Translations under genes and position numbers: made by a program
The notes under the pieces: model-generated
The model's database searches: none
The model's input: only the letters and a program-made list of their open reading frames with translations
What the model was told of the DNA's origin: nothing
Part shown: positions 9,092-18,582 of the stretch, one piece after another
Layout: the number at the start of each line of letters is the position of its first letter
Position numbering within the stretch: the stretch's first letter is position 1
Origin: Acinetobacter radioresistens DSM 6976 = NBRC 102413 = CIP 103788
GTDB taxonomy: Bacteria; Pseudomonadota; Gammaproteobacteria; Pseudomonadales; Moraxellaceae
Length of the DNA: 64,000 nt
Reading direction: 5' to 3'
NCBI RefSeq assembly: GCF_006757745.1
Contig: NZ_AP019740.1
Span: 1,240,001-1,304,000, forward strand

Positions 9092-9129
9092 GTTTTAGTC
9101 AGGTTTAAAACGTGAATTGTGACTAAAAC
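9092..9129. promoter_or_regulatory. inverted repeat GTTTTAGTCA-N18-TGACTAAAAC upstream of the M16 protease
   Basis: Arms at 9092-9101 and 9120-9129 are perfectly complementary over 10 bases. The second arm ends six bases before TATAAT (9136-9141), within the expected core promoter. The arms are centred 28 bases apart, near three helical turns, which suits cooperative binding of a regulator. A long-loop hairpin is the alternative. Confidence 0.4.
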
Positions 9130-9135
9130 TATAGG

Positions 9136-9141
9136 TATAAT
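9136..9141 (+). promoter_or_regulatory. candidate -10 box of the M16 protease gene
   Basis: A perfect TATAAT 39 bases before the ATG. No consensus -35 is found at 16-18 bases, where the inverted repeat lies instead. Confidence 0.4.
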
Positions 9142-9179
9142 GCAATTTATTGAATATTTTAAAAGTATGAGGAGATCAC

Positions 9180-12119
9180 ATGACTGTCGATGTCACTGAA
9201 ACCATTAATCAAACTGTTCATCCTGCGTTTCAGTTGGTACGTCAACACCATGTCGAGGCCCTAGACATTTTAGTGTCTGAATACAAACACAAGATTACAG
9301 GGGCGGTGCATTACCATCTAGCCACTGACTATGATGAAAACGTATTCTTGGTAGCTTTTCGTACCCAGCCCATGGATTCAAAAGGTACTGCTCATATTTT
9401 GGAGCATACTGCTTTATGTGGCTCAGAAAAATTTCCGGTCCGTGATCCATTCTTTTTAATGATCCGCCGTTCATTAAATACTTTCATGAATGCTTTTACA
9501 GCGGCAGACTGGACAGCCTATCCGTTTGCGACCCAAAACAAGAAAGATTTTCAGAACCTGTTATCTGTTTATCTCGATGCAGCCTTTACTGCAAACCTAA
9601 ATCCTCTGGATTTTGCTCAGGAAGGTATTCGGGTAGAGCTCGAAGATGACCAGCCTGTCTATAAAGGCGTGGTTTTTAATGAAATGAAGGGGGCGATGAG
9701 TTCACCTTCAGATCAGTTGTATCATCAGCTGGCAGAACATTTATTCCCACAAACCACTTATCATTATAATTCAGGTGGTGATCCTAAAGACATTCCTGAT
9801 CTGACTTATGAGCAGCTAGTCGATTTTTATAAGTCGCATTATCATCCAAGTAATGCAGTCTTTATGACTTTTGGTAATCTTTCGGCGTATGAGTTGCAGG
9901 AACAGTTTGAAACACTGGCTTTAAACAAGTTTAAACCTGGAAAAACACTCTATTCTACTCCGGAAAAACGCCTGTCAGCCCCTATAGAGGTTACTGAAAC
10001 TTATGCAGTAGATGGCGATGAGCTAACAGATAAAACTTATCACGTATTGGGCTGGTTGTTACCTCAGGCTAGTGACATCAAATTGCGTTTAGGTATGCGT
10101 CTGGTTGAAGGCATATTACTGGAAGACTCGGCTTCACCCTTACGGCATTATCTGGAAACCTGTGGATATGCACAGTCTACAGGCCCGTTTATGGGAGTAG
10201 ATGACAGCAACTTTGAGATGACTTTTTATTGTGCAGTGCAAGGTTCTAATCCGGAGCATGCACAGACATTTAAAGAAGGCGTACTTAATATCTTGCAGGA
10301 AGTGGCATCAAAACCTGTAGAGTCAAAACTGATTGAAGCAATTTTGCATCAGATCGAACTGCATCAGCGTGAAATTGGTGGTGATGGTACACCTTATGGC
10401 CTCAGTCTAATCTTGAATGGTTTGAGTAGTGCTATTCATCACAATGACCCAATTCATGTATGGGATGTCGACAGCGCGATTGAACAGGTAAGAGAAGAAC
10501 TAAAAGATCCAATGTGGCTGTCTAGCCTGATCCAGACTTATCTGCTTGATAACCCGCATCGTGTTCAACTGACGCTGGTTCCTGATGCTGAAAAGTCTCT
10601 AAAGGATGAGCAGGCTGAAAAAGCTCGTCTGGCTAAACTCGCTGAGACATTGTCTGAAGCAGACCGTAAACAGATTCTGGAAAATACAGAAGCATTGAAG
10701 CAACGTCAGAATATGGAAGATGATCTGGACCTGTTACCTAAAGTAGGTTTGGAGGATGTGCCTGAAGAGCTGCACATTGTACAGGGTCAGCTGCGTGAAA
10801 TTATCTGTAATAATCTGGATACCCCTTTAAATCTTTACCATGCTGGAACAAATGGTATTTATTATCAGCAGGTGCTGATCCAGATTCCTGACGAGATAAT
10901 AAATTCACCTTACTTTAACTTGCTGTCAGTCCTGATGGGTGAGGTGGGTGCAGGAGAGTATGGCTATCTTGAACTGCAACAGCTGCAAACTGCAGTGAGT
11001 GGTGGGTTAGGCATGGGTGCTTCATTACGCAGCAAAGTTAATGATAAAGGTCGTATAAGTGCCTGGCTGACATTAACCACTAAGTCACTGGTTAATAAAT
11101 TTGATGCGATCCATCTACTTAAGCTAGCTTTTGAGCAGCTTCGTTTTGATGAAAAAAGCCGTATCATAGAACTTCTGCAACAGCGTAAAACCCGTTGGCA
11201 TTCACGGATTTCCGGCTCAGGACATAGTTATGCGATGCAAACAGCGTCACGTAACATGAGTGCACTGGCTCGTCGTGATTACCATACGACAGGACTGGGT
11301 GCGCTCAACTGGATGACAGATCTGGTCAGCAAGATTGAAAAAGATGAGGCAGAGTATCATCGCCTTATTGATGAGTTGAAGTTAATTCATCGCAAACTGT
11401 TACAGGCTCCTAAACAGTTTTTGCTGGTGTGTGAAGAACACCAGACTGAACGCTTGTTGGAAGAAATCCAGGACGTATGGAATAAACTGGCTGTAGATCA
11501 AACTCAAGCTGAGCTGACTCAGGTTAAATTCGAAGATAATAACGCGGATGAAGCCTGGTTAATCCAGTCTAATGTTCAGTTCTGTGCCTCAGCTTATCAG
11601 GCTGTTGAAGTCTCCCACCCAGATGCTGCACCGCTAATGGTATTGGCTGCATACTTGCGTAACGGCTTTTTGCATAGCGCTATTCGTGAAAAAGGTGGGG
11701 CTTATGGTGGAGGAGCCAGCTATGATGGTAATGCTTGCAGTTTCCGTTTCTATAGTTATCGCGATCCACGTCTCGCAGAAACTTTCAACGACTTTGATTC
11801 AAGCTTGAACTGGTTATTTAATGCTGAACAAAAACCACACCAGTTAGAAGAGGCTATTCTTGGTTTGGTTGCCAGTATGGATAAGCCGGGTTCTCCAGCG
11901 GGTGAAGCTATTACAGCATGTTATGCATTACTGCATGAACGTACGCCAGCCTTTAGAAAAATCTTGCGTCAGCGTATATTACAGACTACTTTTGATGATC
12001 TGAAACGGGTTGTAAATATTTATCTGACCGGTCAGAAACCGGTTAGAGCGGTGGTTGCACCATTTGCAAAGCGTGATGAATTAGTACAACTCGGTTTTGA
12101 AATTAAACAAGTCAAATAA
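9180..12119 (+). CDS. M16C insulinase-family metalloprotease (PreP-like)
   Basis: A 979-residue member of peptidase family M16C, whose mitochondrial and plastid relatives (PreP) degrade targeting peptides and other short unfolded peptides inside a closed chamber. The inverted zinc motif HxxEH is present as HILEH at residues 72-76, and Glu168 in 'VVFNEMKGAMSS' is the likely third ligand. The second half carries the M16C-associated region and a degenerate C-terminal peptidase domain ending in 'RNGFLHSAIREKGGAYGGGAS', which supplies substrate-binding residues. There is no signal peptide, so it is cytoplasmic. GAGGAG precedes the ATG by six bases. Confidence 0.93.
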   Translation: MTVDVTETINQTVHPAFQLVRQHHVEALDILVSEYKHKITGAVHYHLATDYDENVFLVAFRTQPMDSKGTAHILEHTALCGSEKFPVRDPFFLMIRRSLNTFMNAFTAADWTAYPFATQNKKDFQNLLSVYLDAAFTANLNPLDFAQEGIRVELEDDQPVYKGVVFNEMKGAMSSPSDQLYHQLAEHLFPQTTYHYNSGGDPKDIPDLTYEQLVDFYKSHYHPSNAVFMTFGNLSAYELQEQFETLALNKFKPGKTLYSTPEKRLSAPIEVTETYAVDGDELTDKTYHVLGWLLPQASDIKLRLGMRLVEGILLEDSASPLRHYLETCGYAQSTGPFMGVDDSNFEMTFYCAVQGSNPEHAQTFKEGVLNILQEVASKPVESKLIEAILHQIELHQREIGGDGTPYGLSLILNGLSSAIHHNDPIHVWDVDSAIEQVREELKDPMWLSSLIQTYLLDNPHRVQLTLVPDAEKSLKDEQAEKARLAKLAETLSEADRKQILENTEALKQRQNMEDDLDLLPKVGLEDVPEELHIVQGQLREIICNNLDTPLNLYHAGTNGIYYQQVLIQIPDEIINSPYFNLLSVLMGEVGAGEYGYLELQQLQTAVSGGLGMGASLRSKVNDKGRISAWLTLTTKSLVNKFDAIHLLKLAFEQLRFDEKSRIIELLQQRKTRWHSRISGSGHSYAMQTASRNMSALARRDYHTTGLGALNWMTDLVSKIEKDEAEYHRLIDELKLIHRKLLQAPKQFLLVCEEHQTERLLEEIQDVWNKLAVDQTQAELTQVKFEDNNADEAWLIQSNVQFCASAYQAVEVSHPDAAPLMVLAAYLRNGFLHSAIREKGGAYGGGASYDGNACSFRFYSYRDPRLAETFNDFDSSLNWLFNAEQKPHQLEEAILGLVASMDKPGSPAGEAITACYALLHERTPAFRKILRQRILQTTFDDLKRVVNIYLTGQKPVRAVVAPFAKRDELVQLGFEIKQVK

Positions 12120-12144
12120 ATAAAACTGAAAACTGGAGAATAAA

Positions 12145-13218
12145 ATGTCGTTCAAAGCCTTTGAACGGCCCTCACTTCAGCTGGGTATCCTTGCGATACT
12201 TGGCGTGGTGGTGGTGTCTACAAGCCATGCGGAAGATCCTGCGGCGGCTAAACCTGCGAGTGCACAAGCATGTGTAGGACTTGCTTCCAATGCAGATCGT
12301 CTGGCCTGTTATGATGCATTGTTTGTGGTACCCGAAGCAGAAAAACCTTTAGTGGTGGCTCAACGCAAAGCAGTAGAAGATCCAAAAATTGATCCGAATG
12401 TTTCATTGCTGGACCGCCGTTGGGAGCTTTCTCCAGAAAGCAAGCTCGGTACATGGAATATTCGTGCGCACCAGCCAGTCTATTTGCTGCCAGCTTATTG
12501 GACCAGCGATAAAAATGAAACACCTTCGAGTCCAAATCCTGAAAATACAGTCTCTGCAGAAGATGCACAGGACCTTAAGTCAATTGAAGCCAAGTTCCAG
12601 ATTTCCTTTAAAACCAAAGCGGCAGAAAATATATTTGGTGATAATGGCGACCTATGGTTAGGTTATACCCAGTCGTCACGCTGGCAGGTATATAACGAAG
12701 ATGAATCCCGTCCGTTTCGGGAAACTAATTATGAACCTGAAGTCAGCCTGATGTTCCGCACGAATTATAATTTGCTAGGTTTAAACGGCCGGTTACTGGG
12801 TTTGACTTTTAATCACCAGTCTAACGGCCGTGCAGATCCTTTATCGCGTAGCTGGAACCGTATCATTATGAATGTCGGGCTTGAGCGTGAAAATTTTGCT
12901 CTTATGCTGCGACCTTGGTACCGTATTGAGGAAAATGCAAGTGATGACAACAATGCAGATATTGATGACTACATCGGCCGTGGAGATTTAACGGCCTTCT
13001 ATCGCTGGAAAGATCACGATTTCTCTTTGATGTTGCGGCACTCTTTAAAAGGAGGCGATGACTCACATGGTGCTGCCCAATTTGACTGGGCATTCCCGAT
13101 TAGCGGCAAATTGCGTGGACATTTTCAATTGTTTGATGGTTATGGCGAGAGCTTGATTGATTATAATCACCGTGCTACCTATGTGGGTCTGGGTGTTTCA
13201 CTCATGAACTGGTACTAG
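12145..13218 (+). CDS. pldA: outer-membrane phospholipase A (PldA/OMPLA)
   Basis: A 357-residue secreted beta-barrel enzyme that hydrolyses acyl chains of phospholipids misplaced in the outer leaflet. An uncleaved-looking start is followed by a hydrophobic stretch ending 'VVSTSHA' at about residue 29, a signal peptide. The catalytic triad is visible in 'FNHQSNGRADPLSRSWNRI': His224, Ser226 and Asn238 keep the E. coli spacing (His142, Ser144, Asn156). An N-terminal extension with 'CVGLASNADRLACYD' carries a possible disulfide and is absent from E. coli PldA. The protein ends in an aromatic residue typical of outer-membrane barrels. It lies 25 bases after the protease gene, possibly co-transcribed, and ends at a terminator. 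Confidence 0.93.
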   Translation: MSFKAFERPSLQLGILAILGVVVVSTSHAEDPAAAKPASAQACVGLASNADRLACYDALFVVPEAEKPLVVAQRKAVEDPKIDPNVSLLDRRWELSPESKLGTWNIRAHQPVYLLPAYWTSDKNETPSSPNPENTVSAEDAQDLKSIEAKFQISFKTKAAENIFGDNGDLWLGYTQSSRWQVYNEDESRPFRETNYEPEVSLMFRTNYNLLGLNGRLLGLTFNHQSNGRADPLSRSWNRIIMNVGLERENFALMLRPWYRIEENASDDNNADIDDYIGRGDLTAFYRWKDHDFSLMLRHSLKGGDDSHGAAQFDWAFPISGKLRGHFQLFDGYGESLIDYNHRATYVGLGVSLMNWY

Positions 13219-13229
13219 AGCCCTACTGT

Positions 13230-13258
13230 AAAAAACCACTCTCAAGAGTGGTTTTTTT
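13230..13258. terminator. bidirectional terminator between pldA and trkH/ktrB
   Basis: Stem ACCACTC / GAGTGGT with loop TCAA, flanked by A-run on the left and T-run on the right, so it can end transcription from both convergent genes. Confidence 0.9.
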
Positions 13259-13261
13259 AAT

Positions 13262-14608
13262 TTAACCGATCTGGATATCGGTTGGCGGGTGCTTAAGCCG
13301 GCTCTTCTTTGGAGTTGCAATCAGATATGCTAATGTTAAAGGACCAAGCCGTCCGGCATACATCAGGAAAATAAGGATCATTAAGCTGCCAGGACTCAGT
13401 TCACTGGTAATCCCGCGCGATAAACCTACAGTACATGCAGCAGAGACAATTTCGAATAGCAGATCCAAAAAGTTTTGCCGGGGTTCCAGCAGAAGAATCA
13501 GGAAAAATCCTCCAAAGATTAAAATGCAGGTAATCATGGCGACGGCCAGTGCCTTCACTGTGGTTTCCTGTGAGATTGAATGGTTAAAAGCACGGACTTC
13601 CTCATTACGGCGCAAGAAAGAAATTACGCTGAGCAGTAAGACTACAAATGTACCTACTTTAATACCACCCGCCGTGCTGAGAGAGCCACCTCCAATAAAC
13701 ATCAATAGCATCACCACTAACGTCGAAGTACTCGTCATTGAACCTGTATCAATGGTATTTAGGCCAGAGGAACGTGGCGCAGTGGCCTGAAACCAAGCAT
13801 GTACAGCCTGTTCACCCAGATTTAGCTGACCGAGCGTCTGATAATTGGTTGCTTCTAACATCCAGATCACTATAAAAGCCAACAGATTGATAATGGCAAT
13901 GGAACTCAATACCAACTTGCTGTTGGCGCTAAGTTTGCTCCAGCTTTTGGAGCGTTTTATATCCATGAGTACAATAAAACCGATTCCCCCAATGATATAG
14001 AGCAGGCTAATAACCAAGTAAACCAGATATTGCCCTTCAAAGCTCATCAGGCTATCGCCAAAAATAGAAAAACCGGCATTGTTAAATGAAGAAATACTGT
14101 AAAAAATTGCATAATGCAGGCTAGTTGGAAAGCCGTATTCAGGCGTAAATAATACCGTTAATATAACTGTGCCGATGAGCTCAAAAAATAAAGTATAGAA
14201 AAAAACGCCTTTGGCTACAAAAGTGACTTTGGACAGATTGGTTTGTCCGGTAGCAGTTTGTGCCATCATCTGCTGTCTGAGACGTACTTTAGGAGAAAGG
14301 CTCAGTGCTGCCAGAATGGCAAAGGTCATAAAACCTAGGCCCCCGCTCTGAATAAGGAGCAAGAGTACTGTCTGGCCAAAACCTGTTAGAGAGTCATGAA
14401 CACTGATGGTGGATAAACCAGTAATCGTGACTGCCGATGTAGCAGTAAATAATGCATCCATCCAGCTCAAATGGCCGTGGTGAGAGATAGGCAGGCGCAA
14501 CAACAGGGTTCCAACCAGAATGAAACTTAAAAATCCTAAAGCCAGAAGTGTAGGAGGGCTCAGGTTAACAGTTCGTTGTGTGAGATGTCTAAAATTAGGA
14601 AAATGCAT
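13262..14608 (-). CDS. TrkH/KtrB-type potassium uptake channel subunit
   Basis: A 448-residue SKT-family transporter with about eight membrane segments and four degenerate P-loops ('TSAVTITGLSTISV', 'SSFNNAGFSIFG', 'PRSSGLNTIDTG', 'SAACTVGLSRGIT'), the selectivity-filter pattern of K+ uptake channels. Its length and its single-domain RCK partner are closer to Na+-dependent KtrB (NtpJ) than to E. coli TrkH (483 residues) with two-domain TrkA. The start lies one base after the stop of the regulatory subunit, so the pair is translationally coupled. Confidence 0.9.
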   Translation of the reverse strand: MHFPNFRHLTQRTVNLSPPTLLALGFLSFILVGTLLLRLPISHHGHLSWMDALFTATSAVTITGLSTISVHDSLTGFGQTVLLLLIQSGGLGFMTFAILAALSLSPKVRLRQQMMAQTATGQTNLSKVTFVAKGVFFYTLFFELIGTVILTVLFTPEYGFPTSLHYAIFYSISSFNNAGFSIFGDSLMSFEGQYLVYLVISLLYIIGGIGFIVLMDIKRSKSWSKLSANSKLVLSSIAIINLLAFIVIWMLEATNYQTLGQLNLGEQAVHAWFQATAPRSSGLNTIDTGSMTSTSTLVVMLLMFIGGGSLSTAGGIKVGTFVVLLLSVISFLRRNEEVRAFNHSISQETTVKALAVAMITCILIFGGFFLILLLEPRQNFLDLLFEIVSAACTVGLSRGITSELSPGSLMILIFLMYAGRLGPLTLAYLIATPKKSRLKHPPTDIQIG

Positions 14609-14609
14609 G

Positions 14610-15260
14610 TTAGAGAAAACGCATTGAAAGTCTTTGGAGCTGCTCCAGAGAGCCTTCTATGATTAAAATATCCCCATACTTTAAAGTGAAATCTGGAGCA
14701 GGCTCATAAAAAATTTCTTTGCCGCGCTTTAAAAGCAGCAGATGAACTTTTGCGACCTGGTTAATCAGGCCAAACAGATGCACACCTTCAAGTTTATTTT
14801 CAATATTGATCCGAACTATAAAATGATCATCCTCAAGTGCCATGTAACGGCTGACCATAGGATAATTTAAAGCTTGGGCGACCCTGACCCCCATATCTTC
14901 TTCAGGGTGAATGATCTTGTCGATGCCTAAATGACTCAGAATCATATGATGTGCCTTGGTCTTGGCTTTCACCCAGATCTTGTTTACCCCCATGTTTTTC
15001 AGGTGTAGAACACATAAAATACTGGCTTCAATATCCTCACCAATTGCCACTACGACAGCATCACAATCCTGAATATTAAGCTCTTCGAGCACATGTTCAT
15101 CAGTCGCATCCGCAATCACTGCATGTGATAACTGGTCACCAATATTTTCAACGTGACGTTTAACCAGATCTATACCAATCACGTCATGCTTGAGGCGGGT
15201 AAGTTCGGTAGCGACAGTAGCTCCAAAGCTACCCAGACCAATTACGGTAAATAAAGCCAT
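14610..15260 (-). CDS. KtrA/TrkA-type potassium channel regulatory subunit (RCK domain)
   Basis: A 216-residue cytoplasmic protein with one RCK unit: an N-terminal Rossmann domain with 'VIGLGSFGATVATEL' (nucleotide-binding GxGxxG) and an acidic residue in 'VIGIDLVKRHV', then a C-terminal RCK_C domain from about residue 135. It would form a ring that gates the downstream channel in response to ATP/ADP or NAD(H). The single unit, half the size of E. coli TrkA, supports a KtrAB system. First gene of a two-gene leftward operon. Confidence 0.92.
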   Translation of the reverse strand: MALFTVIGLGSFGATVATELTRLKHDVIGIDLVKRHVENIGDQLSHAVIADATDEHVLEELNIQDCDAVVVAIGEDIEASILCVLHLKNMGVNKIWVKAKTKAHHMILSHLGIDKIIHPEEDMGVRVAQALNYPMVSRYMALEDDHFIVRINIENKLEGVHLFGLINQVAKVHLLLLKRGKEIFYEPAPDFTLKYGDILIIEGSLEQLQRLSMRFL

Positions 15261-15469
15261 TCAGAAAACCTGCTATCTTTCTTCTAAAGTCTGCACTGTA
15301 AAGAGTACAAAGCTTAATCTATTATACAGCGTGATAATATCACTTTAGTTTTAATTGTTTTGAGGTTGCTGTGTTACAAAAAATACAGGGTATTACCTTA
15401 ATAAAAAAGAAAATTTTAAAGTGTATTAAAACCCCAAACGGGTAGGCTTAAATAAAATGATATAAAATA

Positions 15470-15492
15470 AAAAACCGGCTCTAGGCCGGCTT
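15470..15492 (-). terminator. rho-independent terminator of ilvA
   Basis: On the minus strand, CCGGC-ctaga-GCCGG is followed by a T-rich run, starting about 20 bases after the ilvA stop. Confidence 0.8.
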
Positions 15493-15506
15493 CTATTTAC
15501 CAAAAA

Positions 15507-17045
15507 CTATTTAAGAAAACGCTTATAGCCAATATTATGAGTTATTTCCTCATACGGATAAGTGATTGTTTTCAAGGTTTCAATTATTCCGTCCGGATTC
15601 TGCTTGGCATCTGTCGCCTCCATACCCACCAGGACCCGTCCTTCAGCTGCGCCATGGTTGCGGTAGTGGAACAGGGTAATATTATGAGTCGGGCCAAGGC
15701 GTTCAAGGAACGTCAGCAGGGCACCTGGACGTTCCGGAAACTCTACCCGGAACAGGCGCTCATTTTCAATATTGGCATGGCCACCAATCAAATAGCGGAT
15801 GTGCAGCTTGGCAACTTCATCATCGGACAGGTCATCCACCTCGTAACTTTCTTTTAGCAGGTTATGGATTTCATGGCGTTCTGCTTCACCACCTTTTAAA
15901 CTGATGCCCACAAAAACCTGTGCCGAGTCACTTTCACTGGCGCGGTAGTTAAATTCAGTAATATTACGACCTTGCAGGGTTCGGCAAAATTGTAAAAAGG
16001 CACCTTTCTGTTCAGGAATGGTTACAGCATAGATTGCTTCACGACGTTCCCCCAGTTCTGTACGTTCAGCGATATAGCGTAATCGGTCAAAGTTCATGTT
16101 TGCACCGCAAACAATAGACACAATATTTTTACCAGTCAGTTTATGCTGTTCAATATACTTTTTAATACCTGCCAATGCCATTGCACCCGAAGGTTCGACA
16201 ATACTGCGGTTTTCATCAAATGTTTCTTTAATTGCTGCACAAATTTCGTCTGTATTTACCAGAACAACCTCAGGCTCAACAATCGGGCCCGAATTATCAG
16301 ATTTCTGCAAGCGGATTACTTCAAAAGGCTTTTCACCAATCTGTGCTACGGCTGTACCATCTGCAAACAGGCCTACCGATGGCAAAATTACACGCTCACC
16401 AGATTCTAGGGCTGCCTTTAAACAGGCTGATTCATCATATTCGACAGGAATCACTTTTACATGTGGCGCAACATCACCTAAATAGGCAGCTATACCTGCT
16501 ATCAGGCCACCGCCACCTACTGCAACAAATACATATTCTACATCACGCCACTGGCGCAAAATTTCATTGGCGATGGTCCCTTGTCCGGCCATAACCAGTT
16601 CATCGTCATAAGGCGGGATAAAAGTCATACCTTCTTCTGATGCACGTTGAATTGCATATTTGTTGGCAATATCAAAAGAATCGCCGTGCAGAACCACTTC
16701 ACCACCAAGGCGTTTTACAGCCTGAATTTTAATATCTGGTGTGGTTTTTGGCATAACAATAATGGCACGAATTCCCAGTTTCTTTCCAGACAGGGCAACA
16801 CCTTGGGCATGGTTACCTGCTGAAGCTGTAATTACGCCACGTTCTAGCTGAGTTTTGGGTAATTGGCTAATGCGGTTATAAGCACCGCGCAGCTTAAATG
16901 AAAAAACTGGCTGTAAGTCTTCACGTTTAAAGCGAATATTGTTGTTTAGTTTTTCACTAATTCGTGGCGCTGCTTCGAGTGGGGTTTCGATTGCAACATC
17001 ATAAACCGTTGCTTGTAAAATTTGTCGAACCAAACGAGACAGCAT
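15507..17045 (-). CDS. ilvA: biosynthetic threonine ammonia-lyase (threonine deaminase)
   Basis: A PLP enzyme converting threonine to 2-oxobutanoate, the first committed step of isoleucine synthesis. The 512 residues match the long biosynthetic form. The PLP lysine lies in 'KREDLQPVFSFKLRGAYN', the phosphate-binding loop in 'VAVGGGGLIAG', and 'SAGNHAQGVA' is the family motif. Residues from about 330 hold two ACT-like regulatory domains, where isoleucine inhibits and valine activates in E. coli, so feedback control is expected. It is divergent from rpiA, with 93 bases between the start codons chosen here. Confidence 0.96.
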   Translation of the reverse strand: MLSRLVRQILQATVYDVAIETPLEAAPRISEKLNNNIRFKREDLQPVFSFKLRGAYNRISQLPKTQLERGVITASAGNHAQGVALSGKKLGIRAIIVMPKTTPDIKIQAVKRLGGEVVLHGDSFDIANKYAIQRASEEGMTFIPPYDDELVMAGQGTIANEILRQWRDVEYVFVAVGGGGLIAGIAAYLGDVAPHVKVIPVEYDESACLKAALESGERVILPSVGLFADGTAVAQIGEKPFEVIRLQKSDNSGPIVEPEVVLVNTDEICAAIKETFDENRSIVEPSGAMALAGIKKYIEQHKLTGKNIVSIVCGANMNFDRLRYIAERTELGERREAIYAVTIPEQKGAFLQFCRTLQGRNITEFNYRASESDSAQVFVGISLKGGEAERHEIHNLLKESYEVDDLSDDEVAKLHIRYLIGGHANIENERLFRVEFPERPGALLTFLERLGPTHNITLFHYRNHGAAEGRVLVGMEATDAKQNPDGIIETLKTITYPYEEITHNIGYKRFLK

Positions 17046-17150
17046 GTTAATCTTCCATCTAACAGTTTAAAATAGGGGCTTATTGTAACAAACCCCTGTA
17101 CATTTGCGCCGTTTAATTGGCCAATTTGCTAAAAATAGTTGAGTGAAGTC

Positions 17151-17822
17151 ATGAGTCTGTATACCACCCAAGATGAAAAAAAACAGGCAGCTGCCAAAGC
17201 GGCGCTAAAACATTTGCCTCGAGGCGGTATTTTGGGCGTAGGCACAGGGAGCACGGTTAATTTCCTGATCGAGTTATTGCCAGAGCTGCAACTTGAAGCA
17301 GCAGTGGCCAGTTCTAATGCAACAGCAGAGCGACTGAAAAAACTGGGCATTGAAGTGGTTGACATGAACCATGTTGGCGGTCTGGATGCCTACGTCGATG
17401 GTGCAGATGAAATCGACCGTCATATGCATATGATTAAAGGGGGCGGTGCAGCACTGACTCGTGAAAAGATTGTTGCTTCAATTGCCAAGAAATTTGTTTG
17501 TATTGTAGATGACTCGAAGTGGGTAGAACAGCTGGGCCGTGATTTTCCTTTGCCTGTAGAAGTCATTCCTATGGCACGTTCTGCAGTAGCGCGTAAACTG
17601 GTAAGTCTGGGTGGCGATCCGGTATATCGTGAAGGGGTGATTACAGATAATGGTAATGTGATTCTGGATATCTATAATCTGAATATCTTGAACGCACTCG
17701 AACTTGAAAAAACCATCAATAATATTCCTGGAGTGGTAACCAACGGTATATTTGCGATCAACAAAGCTGATATTGCAATTGTGGCCACCAATAATGGCAT
17801 TGAAGAGCGTACAGCCATTTAA
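17151..17822 (+). CDS. rpiA: ribose-5-phosphate isomerase A
   Basis: This enzyme interconverts ribose 5-phosphate and ribulose 5-phosphate in the non-oxidative pentose phosphate pathway. The 223-residue protein has the '[12 protein letters not shown]' phosphate loop, the 'DGADEID' catalytic Asp cluster and '[14 protein letters not shown]' with the catalytic Lys. I start at ATG 17151 ([12 protein letters not shown]), the start usual in the genus; an in-frame TTG 12 bases upstream is less likely. Its stop overlaps the next start by one base. Confidence 0.95.
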   Translation: MSLYTTQDEKKQAAAKAALKHLPRGGILGVGTGSTVNFLIELLPELQLEAAVASSNATAERLKKLGIEVVDMNHVGGLDAYVDGADEIDRHMHMIKGGGAALTREKIVASIAKKFVCIVDDSKWVEQLGRDFPLPVEVIPMARSAVARKLVSLGGDPVYREGVITDNGNVILDIYNLNILNALELEKTINNIPGVVTNGIFAINKADIAIVATNNGIEERTAI

Positions 17823-18496
17823 TGCAGCAGGCTGAATTACCTGAAATCAGAATTGTTCGGCATGCAACAGCAAAGCGTTTGCGCTTGCGTGTCGAACCAC
17901 AAGGGGTGCGGCTCACTGTACCTCTGCGTTGTACTAAGAAACAGATAGAACAGTTTTTATCTCAGGCAGAGAACTGGTTGTTAGAGACATGGCATAAACA
18001 GCAGAGCCAGATACCAGATCTGTTTTCTATTCCAGAGTCTATAAAATTTTTTAATTGCCCTGCTGAGCTTGCAATAAAGCAATGTGCGCAAAAAAACTCT
18101 TTTATTTTAAATATAGAGCAGCAGATTCTTATTAATCAGAATCACCCTGAACATAGCTTAAAAGCCTGTGTAATAGATCAGGCAAAGCAGCTGCTACCTG
18201 ATTATCTCGAATCCATAAGTCAGGAAATTGGGTTGCCGTATAAAACATGCAGTATTCGCCAGCCCAAGACCCGGTGGGGGAGTTGCAGCAGTGTACATGA
18301 TATTATGCTGCATGCAGGCGCGATATTAATGCCAGAGCAACTGGTGTGCTACTTGTGTATTCATGAACTGGCACATACCCGGCATTTTAATCATAGTCCT
18401 CTGTTTTGGGCAGAAGTGGCGCGGCATGATCCAGATTATCTGGTGCACCGCCAGCAGCTTAAGAGTTATAAGTTACCTGGCTGGTGGTATATATAG
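17822..18496 (+). CDS. YgjP-like zinc metallopeptidase-domain protein
   Basis: A 224-residue protein of the YgjP/DUF45 (SprT-related) family. The zinc site is HELAH in 'CIHELAHTRHFNHSPLFW', followed by a downstream histidine for the third ligand, and the upstream 'RQPKTRWGSCSS' segment is diagnostic of the family. Members are predicted cytoplasmic proteases of unknown substrate, sometimes linked to nucleic-acid metabolism. The ATG overlaps the rpiA stop by one base (TAATG), so translation is coupled although no functional link is known. Confidence 0.88.
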   Translation: MQQAELPEIRIVRHATAKRLRLRVEPQGVRLTVPLRCTKKQIEQFLSQAENWLLETWHKQQSQIPDLFSIPESIKFFNCPAELAIKQCAQKNSFILNIEQQILINQNHPEHSLKACVIDQAKQLLPDYLESISQEIGLPYKTCSIRQPKTRWGSCSSVHDIMLHAGAILMPEQLVCYLCIHELAHTRHFNHSPLFWAEVARHDPDYLVHRQQLKSYKLPGWWYI

Positions 18497-18582
18497 ACTG
18501 TGATCTGATGCAGTTGCACATTGTAGAAAATGAGATGAACTGCCATACTAGCCGGGTTTAGGTAAACCTTGAGGAAATAAGA

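Larger units (their letters stand above)
8834..9179. other. intergenic region between the divergent kinase and M16 protease genes
   Basis: About 340 AT-rich bases without a credible gene. It must hold both divergent promoters. Visible elements are a 10-base inverted repeat at 9092-9129 and a TATAAT at 9136-9141 facing the protease gene. Confidence 0.6.

Noticed and set aside
16096..16594. Open frames antisense to ilvA
   Set aside because: Opposite-strand shadows of a clear enzyme gene.
17139..17150. TTG start adding four residues to rpiA
   Set aside because: The ATG at 17151 begins the sequence usual for RpiA in the genus, and the TTG has no ribosome site.
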